DNA from: Thalassia testudinum
Taxonomy: Eukaryota > Streptophyta > Magnoliopsida > Alismatales > Hydrocharitaceae
Direction: 5' to 3'
Length of the DNA: 64,000 nt
Assembly: GCA_037157565.1 (NCBI GenBank)
Contig: JAZHRO010000036.1
Location: 128,100,001-128,164,000, forward strand
Position 1 is the stretch's first letter, and each line of letters starts with the position of its first letter. The notes beneath the pieces were generated by a model. It searched no databases and was not told where the DNA came from. It saw nothing but the letters and a program-made list of their open reading frames with translations. The translations under genes and the position numbers were made by a program. This document shows positions 11,911 through 23,161 of this stretch, in pieces.

Positions 11911-13229
11911 GTGAGTCTCTGATGGACGTGGAAGCTAAAACTCCTTGGTTCGCTGACATAGTGAACTATCTGGTCACGATAATTACCCCTAGTACTTAGG
12001 ATAAGCAGAAGCGAGACAAGTTTCTTGCTAACGCTAAATTTTATCATTGGGAGGAACCTGAGCTTTTTAGAGTATGCCCTGACCGGCTTTTTCACCGTTG
12101 CATCCCTGACAAATAACAAAGAAGTGTTCTGAGTTTCTACCATGACCTCCATTGTGGGGGACATTTTAGTGGGAAGAAGACTGCCCATAAGGTTCTTCAG
12201 TCTGGCTTTTGGTGGCCCACATTATTTCGAGATGCACATACGTATGTGGGCACATGTCTACGTTGACAGTAGATGGGAACCATTGGAAAAAGGGATGAGA
12301 TGCCCCAACAACCTATCCTCCCTGTTGAGATCTTTGATATTTGGAGCATTGACTTCATGGGTCCCTTTCCTGTGTCCTTCGGATATGAATACATCGTTGT
12401 GGCTGTAGACTATGTATCGAAATAGATAGAAGCTATACTCATGTGAACCAATGACCATTTCGTGGTCTTGGACTTTGTTAAGGCTAATATCATTTCTCCG
12501 TACGGGTGCCCAAGGACAATCATAAGTGATGGAGGACCTCACTTCAAGAACGTACACTTCACAAGAATACTCCAGAATTTGGGAGTCAACCACATGATAG
12601 CCACACCTTACCATCCCTAAACGAGTGGACAAGTTGAAGTGTCTAATAGGGAGATTAAGCAAATTTTAGAAAAAAACTGTCAGGCTCGATTGGAAGGATT
12701 GGTCTAAAAAATTGAATGATGCTCTTTGGGCCTACAGAACCGTGTATAAGACTCCTTTGGGCATGTCTCCTTTTCATCTTGTCTACGGAAAAGCGTGCCA
12801 CCTTCCTGTTGAAATCCAACATAAAGCCTATTGGGCTATTAAAACGTTAACTTGAATTTGGATAAAGCGGGAAAGGCATGTATGCTAGAATTAAGTGAGC
12901 TTGAGGAACTTCGTAATGAAGCCTATGAAACTTCTCAAGCTTACAAGCAATGTACAAAAATTTTCCATGATAAGCACATCATTAGAAAGACTCTTGAGCC
13001 CAACTAGTCGGTCTGGCTTTTCAATTCTAGACTTAAATTATTTCCTAGAAAGCTCAAGTCTCGCTGGGATGGGCCATATGTTGTTATCAATACTTTCCCT
13101 CATGGAGCTGTAGAAATTCAGAACCCTACTTTAGGTGCGAGCTTTAAGGTAAATGGCCAATGACTGAAACCTTATATTGCTCTTTCAGATGGCCAGGTTT
13201 TGGATGCACTTCGGCTTGAGGAGTCTTAG
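11911..13229 (+). pseudogene. Integrase of element Y (many stops)
   Basis: An integrase order can be followed across frames. The zinc-finger area (HCGGHFSGKKTAHKVLQSGFWW, about 12150-12220) is followed by IDFMGPF with the first catalytic Asp (about 12350) and by IISDGGPHF with the second (about 12520). Further on are [14 protein letters not shown] (about 12630) and the C-terminal GPY module RWDGPYVV (about 13065) with FKVNGQ. The last stop is at 13227. There are several in-frame stops and at least two frameshifts. Integrase would insert the DNA copy, but this one cannot be made. Confidence 0.87.
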
Positions 13230-14820
13230 CTCCTCCCATTCTCCTCAGGTGATATTCTTCTATGTCTGCATTTTTTCCAATGAGGACATTATCAATCTTA
13301 GGCATGGGGGGTATAACCTGAGAATGTTTATAGCATCTATAAATATTTGCATACATATAAGAAAAAACTCTTATTTTCTTGAGCTGAATGGGTTAGTCCC
13401 TAGAAAAATATCTTTGTTATTGGAGGTTTTTCTTCTTGAATTATTTCTTAAGTTTAGAATCTAGTACATTTATTTCAGGTGCACGTAGATTGGGTAATGG
13501 ATCCTTGAAGAAAACCAATAAGTATTTGTAGTCTACTGAACCCTTAGACAGTTAATAGGGAGTTAGGCATACTATCTTCTAGTAGATCCACCTCATATTT
13601 GTGAGAAGAAAGTAGAGAGATTACTGGTGTGCTAAGTCTAGTGCAAGGACTCTTAAGTTTTGGACAATTAGATGATGATACTTCAGAGTTAGGCATAGTT
13701 TTCGCTCTCTGTTCTTGTGTGTGTACTTTGTGTGAATTCCTGAGAGTCACCAAATAAGGCAGATACACAGATATTGAGTCTTAATAAAGCTATGACTATG
13801 GTGGATGGTTATGACCATCCTTCATAGAGTCCTCGACTGAAGGAGCGTAATAGTGTCAAATGTCAGAAATACGCCTGTCCTATCCATTCCTTCCTGGTGT
13901 CGAGAATAGGCACCTCCACCAAATAAGCCACACAATATCCTCTTGACCATCATCATCCCTAATAATGCTCATAAATAAAAGTTTGTGTCGTGTTATGTTG
14001 AATTATAAAAAAAAAAGGAAAAAGAAGAAGAAAAGAGAGAGAGAAAAGAGAAAGAAAAGAGTCCAAAGAAAGAAGAAGAAGAAATAATTATATTACAAAA
14101 AAAAAGGAAAAAGAAGGAGAAAAGAGAGAGAAAAGAAAAATAAAAGAGTCCAAGTTTATAAATTTTATCATTGTAACATTGTTTCTGAGGTAACAAAAAC
14201 ACCTATCGCGATTCACCAAATATGACCCATACCTACCTTTCAGTATTTCTGATCGCCCGAATACTGGCTGAGGACTCTAACTTAGTTGTAGAGTTATTAG
14301 GACTTTAACTGAAGTGTGAATGCCATGTGAGGCTTCCAAACAGTGAGTACACTTACTAAGTCTGGTGAGATTTGTGATCTCAGAAAGAAAAGAAAGAAAA
14401 GAGTGAGTGTCAAGGAACATCAAGAGAGCACAGTTGTTTAGCCTCTCTCCGAGTTGACTTGTCTAATAGTCTAGAGATCTAGAGTCTGTAGTACTAGATT
14501 ACATGTAGCATCAGATGAGTGTGTGCCACCAAATACAAATCCATTTAACTCGATATCTCCTACCTAAGCCAAAAGCTGGGGTTAAATTACAGATTATCTT
14601 CTGCTTTATCCCTGAGGGAAGTAGTTGCCTATCCCGACAGAAATATTTACCAAGGGTGAAGTACGAACTCCCAATGAGAATTGGCTTTTCACGTGGATCT
14701 GTTAACTAGTCTATTATCACTTCACATTTGTCTGGATCTCTAAAGTTTTGAAATGAGAAAAGAAGAAATCCTGTTATTACTTCTATTACTTTTCAGTTTT
14801 GCTAGGGACTAGCAAATCTT
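13230..14820 (+). other. Long 3' untranslated region of element Y
   Basis: No credible coding frame. A first purine tract, TAGGCATGGGGGGTATAA, is at 13299-13315, shortly after AATGAGGACATTA. The GA-rich block at 13993-14156 follows, and the functional-looking tract is at 14821-14835. Elements W and Z have the same arrangement of two tracts. Confidence 0.7.
13993..14156 (+). repeat. GA-rich tandem duplication in Y 3' region
   Basis: Two similar units, each an A-run, then GGAAAAAGAAG, then purine-only sequence ending AGAGTCCAA, at about 14001-14072 and 14093-14153. Almost every base on the plus strand is a purine. Confidence 0.8.
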
Positions 14821-14835
14821 AGACATGGGGGTATT
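14821..14835 (+). other. Polypurine tract of element Y
   Basis: AGACATGGGGGTATT directly precedes the 3' LTR start TGATGAG. It is the expected plus-strand primer site. The same tract precedes the LTR in W (29262-29274) and Z (59353-59366, minus). Confidence 0.8.
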
Positions 14836-16569
14836 TGATGAGTCCGTTTTAATGGACTATTGTTACGCCTAAGTAATTCAATTCTAGCATTGTATGTTTG
14901 TTAATAATAACATTAGGTCATTAAATAATTGCATACGTCATTATTTAAGTTTACATTTATTCTATTGCTTATTATGTAATTATTTTATATGTCATGCAGG
15001 TCCCGCAACAGCGCACTCACCTTCTCCACTTAATCTACTCCATCAGGCTAATAATCGGGAAAAAGAGGGAGGAGGATCAATTGTGGAAAAGAATAGGGGG
15101 TGAAAAGATATTTTCCCCTCACAAATATCTCAACTTACGGCCGTCCTTCAATAGAACCCAACAGCGCCGGCCATGTTTAGTAAGGGATTTTGAAAATCCC
15201 TTGACTCGTAGGGGGAGAGGAGATAAAAAGAGAGAGGCGGAGGGGCTTGAGAGGGGAGACCATCGTGAAGTATTGCGTGCACTGTGGGGAGAGCATGCAC
15301 TGTGCACACACCATCCACCGCCTATCCACCGCACACCATGCCACCAGTGCCTTCACCAAGTCCTCGCTCGTCACCCACCGCGCGCAAGAGGCAGCCAAGC
15401 ACCCTTGCAAGCCTGCACTCGCGCACCCTGTAGGCGCTGCACCAGCCTCCATCATCCTTGCTTGCCTTGCACCTGCGCCCTCACAGCGCCAAGTAGCCTC
15501 CAGCTTCCACCGCAAGTGTACACTGCCCTCACCATTCCACTGCACGCCTACAGGCAGCCAAGCATCCTTGCAATCCTGCAGCCGTGCCCCATCACCCGCG
15601 CTACTGCCACAGCTGCATCCTCCACCGCCTGCCCAGCCCAGCCTGCACCCGTGCCCTCACAGCGCCAAGACCCACCGCCCTTGCGCACCCTGCACCCACG
15701 CTAGCATCCAACCCTGCAGGCGTGCCCTCGCCTGTGCCTGCAGGTAGCCAGCCAAGCCTGCAGGCACCCACGCCTGCAGGCGACCCACGCCAGCAGCCAC
15801 TCCCGTGCATGCCCTAGCACGCCCTTAAGCACTAGACCCCAGCGCGCATCCGCGTGGGCTGCAGCAGCCGCTCTTCCTCCTCTCCACGTGCGACCGTCCT
15901 CCTCCAACAGAGCCAATAGGCCGGTGGTTGTTCTCCACCGTCCGGCCGCTGCCGGCCACCTCCGGTTGTCGTGTCACCACCATCGCGAAGCATGCGTTGA
16001 GGTGCACCACCCCGTCGACTCTCTCCGCCAACAGTGCATGGCCGTCCAAGCAAGGAAGAGAGAGGATAAATCCTCTATTTTCTCCTCAATTAAAATTTAT
16101 ATTTCATGCCATTTCCATTAGATATTATTATGTTATTCAGGCCACATTGCATGGATACACTTATAGTTTCTTGAATTTACTTCACTTGAGTTATGTGCAT
16201 CATTCTACATTGAAATTCAAATCAGATTTGCATGTAAGTTAAATTAGCATGATATGCCATTACACATGCACCATATACATATTTTTGGGAGCTTAATTCC
16301 TGACGTGAAAATTACATAAATAACCTTGAACTTTTAAGGAAATTGCAAGCTCCATTTAAAATAGCATATTTCTCGCATTGAAGTGGAGAAAGTGTCTGCG
16401 AATAGCATCATCCTCTACTCATGAATTTATTGGTCTATTCCTCCCTGTGGATGCGACATTTTTATTGTGGTAAAATTTGATATTTATTTTTGATTGAGAG
16501 ATTCTCCACCACATAAAACACGACATATCATTCTATTGCTATCATAAATAAGCGAGAATCTCTTCGTCA
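14836..16569 (+). repeat. 3' LTR of element Y
   Basis: Starts TGATGAGTCCG and ends CTTCGTCA, followed by GGCTT. It is 44 bases longer than the 5' copy, mainly in the GC-rich block (15290-16050), where CGCCTGCAGGC units vary in number. The AT-rich flanks align closely with the 5' LTR. Confidence 0.93.
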
Positions 16570-16574
16570 GGCTT

Positions 16575-17137
16575 CATGTAACTTCTCCCCAGCTCCTTGG
16601 GAGAAAGTCTTGATTGCACCCCGCATTGCGTTTGTTTGACTGATTGGGAAGAACTTTTGCAGGAATTCACGTCATAATTTTGGCCAGGTTTCAATTGGCT
16701 TCCCGATGGTCTTGAACCAGTATGAAGCTTTGTCCCTCAGAGAAAATGGGAAAAGCTTCATTAGAACAATCCCAAGATCAATATTCCTGGGTCGAATCGT
16801 TTCAGCAAGTCAACTCAGGTCCTCAGGGTGCTGGAACGGATCTTCGCTCGGGTTCCCATAGAAGTGAGTGCTGATCAACCCAATCACATTGGGCTTGAGC
16901 TCAAACGCGTCTCTACCTGTGGGAATCCTGACTAAGGGTGTGACGATTTGTGCGGCTGGATCGTAGAAATCCTGCAGTTGTTCTCCTCGTGGCGGGTGCT
17001 GCATCCTGTCAAGTGCTTCAAGATGCGATCCATGCTCTACCGATGCCGCTCCTCAAATTCGACTACCTGGGCTTCCAGATGAGCATCGGGTCCAGATTCT
17101 CGATATCTTGACCCAGTCTTGGTCTAGGATTAGCCAT
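16575..17137 (-). pseudogene. gag N-terminal part of element X
   Basis: The minus-strand start at 17137 gives MANPRPRLGQDIENLDP. After a frameshift near 17090 the reading continues as QLQDFYDPAAQIVTP, ELKPNVIGLIS, FYGNPSEDPFQHPEDL (stop at about 16810), and then MKLFPFSLRDKASYWFKT and FLQKFFPISQTNAMRGAI, the capsid-like core. It ends with GEKLHEA at the Y insertion and continues on the other side at 2102. Length and order match W Gag. At least two stops and one frameshift are present. Confidence 0.87.
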
Positions 17138-18647
17138 GGTGGCTACAGGAGTAGAAGTGGGGGGAGAAGATGATCCCAGCGAGGTGACTTGTCTCCTTAG
17201 GAGTGGTTCCCAAGGTCCAACCAAGTGAGGTCTAAGTGACCTCCATCCTCGCATACACCTCTCAACCCCTGGGTTGGTGTAGCCAAGCTGGACAAGCCTA
17301 CGACCCTGTCAATCAAGTGATCCTTATGAATCAGATGATCGGATTTTTCGTTTTAGGTTTTAATTCCTGAAGAAAATTCATCGTACAACCGACTGAAAGT
17401 GATTCCTACCTCTCGGCTAACCCAACCAAGAGGTTGAAAGCACCTAGTAGTATGACAACGAATTCAGGTTTTATTTCGTGTTTTAAAATTTATTTTAGCC
17501 CATTTTCTTCAGTTAGGGTTTTCTTTTGGTGAGTGGTCCACAAGGTGACCAAGCTCATCGGCTAAGTGCTAGACTTGACTAAGTCTAAGTTAGCCCAAGT
17601 GTGGTCTCTGAGTTGTAACCTTAAAGATTTAACCTAAGGTTCATACAATTCTTGGGTTTTGTTCTGTTTCAGTAGACTACAAAAATAAAACTCATTCTCT
17701 AACAAAAATTGGAATCCAACTAACTTGAAATTTGGTGACTAGATTCCTTTTTCAATTATATTTTCAGAGAATTTTTTTTTGAATTTTTACTATTTTAACC
17801 CAATTTTTAGAGATTTTTGAATGTCAAGGGGTCAGATCTAGAATTCTGACCCTTGATCAGTTTTTTGCTTTGAAACAGTATCAATTGACCTTCAAAAATT
17901 TGGGAAAAATATGGAAAATAAAGCCAAAGAGATCATCTTTCAAACCCCACCGTTTTTAGTCAAAACAGATTCACAGATTGCTTAGAATTGATTTTTGAAA
18001 TTTGAAAAATCTTGAATCTGGGTCAGTCTGACCCCCTTGCACTTCACGAATTTTTAAAAATTGTATACTTGGAAATTTTTGCAAGAATGGTGCCGTTTGA
18101 AAGATGTTTTGAAAATGAATGTTTGGACCGAATTTCATAATTTTTTATTTACTAATTTTTTGGCAATTGAATTTATAAATCAGACTTTGAAATCTAGCCG
18201 AAAATCAGAAAATGGTGGAAAAACTTTTAAAGAGGGTTTTGGGTTTGCAATCCAAGCTTTCCACCAAAAATGTTTTTTTTTCCAAAAACTTTTACACGTT
18301 TTTTTTTTCAAAAAGGATTTTTTATTTTTGCTTTTCTTTTCAAACTACCTAGAGTTCAAAAAGAAACCTATTCTAGATTTTTTTTTATTTTTTTTCTTTT
18401 TCACGAAAATGAGTAAGTTTTTTTTTTCCTTTCTTTTTCAAAAGAAATTGCAGGAAGTAAATCTAATCCTAGGGTTCAAAATAAAACCTAATCTAAGAGA
18501 AGATGATGTGCACCTAAATTTCTTTTCCGCGCTCGTTGTGTGCGCAGATCCCATTCTTTTTCCATTTTTCCTGCACATCTAGAAACAAAGTAGAAGCAAA
18601 TTTGTCAGTGATGGTTTTAAAAGATTGAAATCAAAGAAAATGACGTT
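17138..18647 (-). other. Untranslated leader of element X
   Basis: AT-rich, with T-runs on the plus strand around 18260-18440. The 173-codon plus-strand frame at 18061-18582 lies in this low-complexity sequence, is rich in Phe and Lys, and is not considered a gene. Confidence 0.65.
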
Positions 18648-18668
18648 GCCTCCTCGGCAACGATGCCA
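18648..18668 (-). other. Primer-binding site of X (tRNA-Asp)
   Basis: The minus strand reads TGGCATCGTTGCCGAGGAGG, two bases from the LTR end. It matches the tRNA-Asp complement TGGCGCCGTTGCCGGGG with three differences. Confidence 0.8.
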
Positions 18669-18670
18669 TT

Positions 18671-19932
18671 TGTTGAAAGCGTAGAGCGCGTTTTGTTAGG
18701 AAAAGCGTCGTAGTGTAGTGCGTAATATGATCAAATAAAAATATTTTCTAAAGATAACGAGACTTTAAGTCTCGGTCATTCGTCTCTGGGAGGCGTTTGT
18801 TTTAATTCTGAATTCGATCTTTTACCGCTCTACTTTGTTTAAAATCGCACGTCGGTTTCCAGTCTTCGGATTAAGATTTCACCACTTCTATTATGAACCC
18901 TGATTACGTGTGCATGTGTTAAATAGATCACAAAGGTGAAAGTGTGAGTTTCTGTGTGCACAATTCTAGTGAGGTGGTGGCTATTTACAAAAAATGCATC
19001 TATAGTTAGATTTTCTATATTTTCCGGAAACGACATGCTTGTTGAGAAATATAAGTGAAAAACAGGCAACTTGAATCACGCAGAAAAGATGCTAGCCAAT
19101 AAGCTCATGGTGATTTCAAAACATAGAGATATAGATAAAAGTGTATCTTTCATTCATTCATTTGGAGAAGTGTTTGCAACATGAAACATAGAGGAAAGCT
19201 TGTACAGGAATGCTTAAAAATGTAAATCTATCTACCATAAAACGATCGCATACAAGAATCTACGGGGGGATTTTGCATGCATCATTGGGGGAGAATAAGG
19301 ACTACACTACTAAGAAGTAAATAGAGGCAGTAAATGTAAAGAGCTAGCTACTAATCTATTAGAAAGTGAGGGCATTCGGAGGTAGGCTCCGATGGCCTTG
19401 GAGTGGTTGGGAGGAGAATGAGGGGTGGCTAATGGAACTTAGGCTGGCCCTTGGAGAAAGGTTGGAGGAGTGATCCAGCATCCTGGCATGGTGTCCTTCA
19501 TGATGGTGCCCAGCTTGTGGAGATGGAGTGGAAGTGGCTAGCCTAAGTGGAGGTGGATGTGAATGGAGCCAAGTATGTATGGCCAAGAGAGGATGGGTGG
19601 AAATGGCCACCCATTAGGTCTTTTTATAGACCTAAGGGATTCTCTTTAGAGAAGTGTGGAACTCTCTAGAGAGAGTCCAAGAATGGTCGGCCAAGAGAGT
19701 GGTTGGTGGTTTCTTAGATCCACCATTTGTGGATCTAAGAATTGAATGCCTCTTGGTTGCTAAATTTGGCAACCAAGAGTTGGCGCCACTCCAAGAGAGT
19801 TCAAGAGAACTCCAGAGGAGTGTGTGTGCATGAATGGGTGTGTGTGTGTGGTCATGCCCTAGGTGTCTAAGAGGTCTAGGTTAGGAGGTCTTGAGGGGTT
19901 TGGGTAGGTGTATGATGAGTGGCTACTCATCA
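18671..19932 (-). repeat. 5' LTR of element X
   Basis: On the minus strand it begins TGATGAGTAGCCACTCATCA and ends GCTTTCAACA, two bases before the primer site. A TATAAAAAG box lies at about 19625-19633 (minus). About 24 bases upstream of that box is a poor USE-like stretch, GTTCCACACTT. The last 20 bases on the plus side (19913-19932) are shared with the W LTR start. No target duplication can be tested because the other end is outside the window. Confidence 0.8.
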
Positions 19933-20778
19933 TGGCTAAAAAGCTGAAATTAAGCTAAACACTAAGTAAAACAATATCAAATTAATAGATAAAAATGGTT
20001 AAGTGTGGGAATTAAAGAAAAAAACCTAAAACCTTTACTCTGTGTTAAAATTTCATAATTAGGTCACAAAATGAGATATTCTAAAAGTAAAATACAAATG
20101 ATGATCCATGCGTCAATTGAACACATAAATAAGTTTGAAAGGCCAAATCAGAAGTATAATCAATGTCTTAAATGTTCAATTAAGCACATATAAAAATTTA
20201 AAGTCAATTGGACATCATTTAGGTTATGAAATAGGTAGTTTACACTTAGGTCCTTCATGCATTACACTCTTACCCTTAAAAACTCCTCTTTGGACCTACT
20301 TGTAAGCTGCAGGGCCCTTCCAGTTATAGTTCTTCTCACTTATGGGCCTGCACGCAATTCTTCTACCCCTTCGTTCAAGGATCTTCCTATAATTTTTCCC
20401 TCATTTCAAAGAGAGGCCTGTTGCTCTTCACGCGTACTGTAGCGCACGAAGAACACGACCAATCTCAGCCGTCCGTCGCTCTTTAGATCTTGATCTGCTG
20501 TTGGATTCGAATGGAACTTTCACGCAATTCGGTGCGTGCATTCACCTCTCTCCCCAGATCTCATCTGATGGTCAGATCTTGTGCTCAGCTCATCGCGCGC
20601 TCCGCCCCTCACATCCTCTTCGCCGATTGCATTTTGAATATCTTCACCTGCGCGGTGATCTCAGCCACTGAGTTGCTACTTAAGCACCTCAGTGGTGTCG
20701 CGCGCAAGGGATCGCTCCCTCCTACACCTCTTAGTGATCAATTCGTCCACTCTAGTCTCTCCTCCCCATCCAGCCTCT

Positions 20779-20807
20779 GATTTCACAGCCACCAGCTGTG
20801 AAATCAT
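20779..20807. repeat. 12-bp-arm inverted repeat
   Basis: TGATTTCACAGC, five spacer bases, GCTGTGAAATCA. It is a perfect inverted repeat inside the W LTR. Confidence 0.9.
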
Positions 20808-22027
20808 CACCTTCTCTCGACACTCCTCGCCGCTAAGGACTTCGTAGCACCTGAGGACGACCCTGGAGCCTCACTAGCAGACTCTTCCCTCCACTGGAGT
20901 CATCTTCCTCCTTTCTTCCTCCTTAGCCACCGGCTAAGGACCCATAGGTCCCATTCTTCCTGTTCGATTAGGTTTTTAATTCTGCATAATTTGTTTTAGC
21001 TGTAGTTAAGTAGTTTAGAGTAGAATTAGCATAATTGTTAATGTTTAATTTTTGCTGTAGGTTAAAGTAGCTGTAGTAATAGAATTAGGCTTAAATTCCC
21101 TCCCCTCACCTCCCCTGATTAGTCCAGATCAGAGGGGAAGAATTCATCAAACCATGTTTCAAATTATTTCCCCCTCCCTTTTTTTTCCACAATCCAGTTC
21201 TGATTTTTTTACGACAGATTTTTCTCATCTTTCACCCACACACTCTGATCCAATTTCAAATCTGGTTGGTTTTCAACCTCAGATCTGAAATTGGCATCAC
21301 AAGCACCTAAGGGGCTTCTCACTCACCTCACCTTTAATCACAAAAGCCCCTCGATTATGGGTCGAATTTTTCAGTTTGTCAGATTTCTTTTCAACATGGA
21401 TTTTAAGGATTTATTGCTTTTTGGATTTACTGCCTGATTTGACAGATTGAAGTTGATTTGAATTCCCTGTTGGCAAGGATTCTGAGAGGATTTCTAGTGA
21501 CAGAAATCATCTCAGAAGAGCCATACTTAAATCTGTTTTGATAAGCCTTGAATGCATTGAATGCAAGTCAGATCTGAGGATAATTACTGTGGTAATTTGA
21601 AGTCTGATCTTGCATTGATAAGTTTTTTTTATGGATGTCTGGTTTGTCTGATGATTTCCTAACCTAAGGAGTTCTCAATACTCCTTAAGGTTGCAAGAAA
21701 CTGGGATTTGATCTTATGGTTTTAATTGACTGAATTAATCCTTCCTTCATGCTGTCTATAGCATTAGGAAGAATTAATTCATTGATATTTGTGGATTTAA
21801 TCTGAAATGAAGTTTTTGATGAGGGTTTTTGGGCATCTGAATTGAGACATTTATTGATTTTCGTGAGAAATTGAACCCTTGTCAGATTTGTGATTTACTT
21901 ATTTGCTTTTCAGTTGATTTTGATTGACTTTAATCCCAGTAACACAGTAAATTGTTGCATCTTGCAGCTACATATTTCCTTCTTTCCAAACCCTTCCCTT
22001 CTCACCATTTGGATTCACCTTCCTTCT

Positions 22028-22063
22028 CAAATGGGCTAACTACAGCAGTAGTTAGCCCATTTG
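22028..22063. repeat. 16-bp-arm perfect inverted repeat
   Basis: CAAATGGGCTAACTAC, spacer AGCA, GTAGTTAGCCCATTTG. This hairpin would be very stable. It has no T-run after it, so it is not a typical Pol III stop. Confidence 0.9.
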
Positions 22064-22199
22064 ACAGTGGCTTAAGCTGTTGTAGAAAAGAGAAAATTAA
22101 ACACCATTCCCCTCTCTTCTCTTGGACAATAGCTTCGGCTGCTGTTAGAACAGAAAATTGAACATAATTAATCCTTCCTTTCTCACCTCCTACTGAAAT

Positions 22200-22510
22200 C
22201 TGATACTGTATATATATATATACAACTAACTATAACTATAATGTACATAATAACTATGTAAGTATATATACATATATACTGAAATGTGTGTGTATATAAT
22301 TAATCACCTCTTGGACAGTATATATACATATATACTGTATAACTAACTATGTAAGTATACTGTATACTGAAATCTGATTTAAAATACTATCTATATATAT
22401 ATATGGATATGGGCAGTAAGTATAGGAATAGTATATTACTCTATAAGTATGTATGTAGCATATTGTATACTGTATAAAATTGTATATATCTATATATATG
22501 TAGATTATAA
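22200..22510. repeat. TA-rich simple repeat block
   Basis: Repeated TATATA runs alternate with ACTGTATA and AACTATGTAAGTATA units inside the W LTR. It is non-coding. Confidence 0.8.
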
Positions 22511-23103
22511 GTATATTAAATCCTGTACCTTAATTAAATCTTTTATATATAATAAATAATGAATTTATTAAGCCAACAGCTAAATTGTTAAATTAAATTA
22601 GATAAATTAGTAATTTAGGGTTATAATTAAGTTAATTGAATATGTAGACTTAGGTTAATATATCTTAAGTAATTTAAGCTAGTTAAAGTATACTTATACC
22701 TTTTTTATACTACTTTAACTTAGTTTATAAGTTAAACAGCCAAAAACTGCTACTTAAACATAAATAAAACAGAAATTAATTCGAAAAAAAAATATAATAA
22801 AAATATGTATAAAATACTTATGTATGTAATCTAACTTTGTATAAGGTCAATTAGACCATATGCTAACTAATTTATAAGTAATTAACCAAGAAAGCACCTA
22901 AATCAGCATGTAAAAATAGCCCACTTTAATGAATTTATTTCTATAGTAAATCTATTTAAAATTCAAAATTAATTGAACAATTATATAGTATTATGTAAAT
23001 ACTTTATATTCCATAATTTATTTGATTTTTTTTAATAAGTTATGGCCCTCGAATTGAGGGCTAAAATAGCTTCCAACCATAGCTGCGCATGATTTCCAAC
23101 GCA

Positions 23104-23130
23104 GATGTGGCACTAGAATAGTGCCACATC
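23104..23130. repeat. 12-bp-arm inverted repeat over the USE box
   Basis: GATGTGGCACTA, spacer GAA, TAGTGCCACATC. The right arm is the USE-like box, so the left arm is a second USE box pointing the other way. Confidence 0.85.
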
Positions 23131-23161
23131 ATGCGCTGTAAATCGTACGCAGCGGTATAAC
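23120..23161 (+). promoter_or_regulatory. USE-TATA module in W LTR
   Basis: AGTGCCACATCA, then 25 bases, then ATAAC, with TATAA starting one base earlier at 23156. It is in sense with the LTR, about 1.1 kb before its end. The sequence about 20 bases downstream (TTCAGTCGTCA) is also found after the module of the nested LTR at 42437-42481. Confidence 0.5.

Larger units (their letters stand above)
2108..16569 (+). mobile_element. Element Y: Ty3/gypsy (Athila/Tat-like) with two LTRs
   Basis: A complete LTR-to-LTR element flanked by a GGCTT target duplication (2103-2107 and 16570-16574), inserted in X gag. Both LTRs begin with TG and end with CA. The order is LTR, tRNA-Asp primer site, gag, protease, reverse transcriptase, RNase H, integrase, long 3' region, purine tract, LTR. 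This domain order is that of Ty3/gypsy (Metaviridae-like) elements. All coding parts have stops. Solo LTR A (6666-9387) interrupts the gag-pol border. In the last 500 bases of the two LTRs a hand-aligned stretch of about 240 bases shows about nine differences. Confidence 0.93.
1..19932 (-). mobile_element. Element X: internally deleted Ty3/gypsy element, interrupted by Y
   Basis: Read on the minus strand, this stretch gives 5' LTR (18671-19932), tRNA-Asp-like primer site, leader, gag, the last part of integrase, and a 3' untranslated region running off the left edge. Gag is split by element Y. Protease, reverse transcriptase and RNase H are absent, so gag passes almost directly into integrase. 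The gag and integrase motifs and the primer site are those of Athila/Tat-type gypsy elements. Its 3' LTR is not in the window. It is a non-autonomous or decayed copy, because gag also contains stops and a frameshift near its start. Confidence 0.85.

Noticed and set aside
18061..18582. 173-codon plus-strand frame
   Set aside because: Made of T- and A-runs in the X leader; opposite strand to X; Phe/Lys-rich without any motif.
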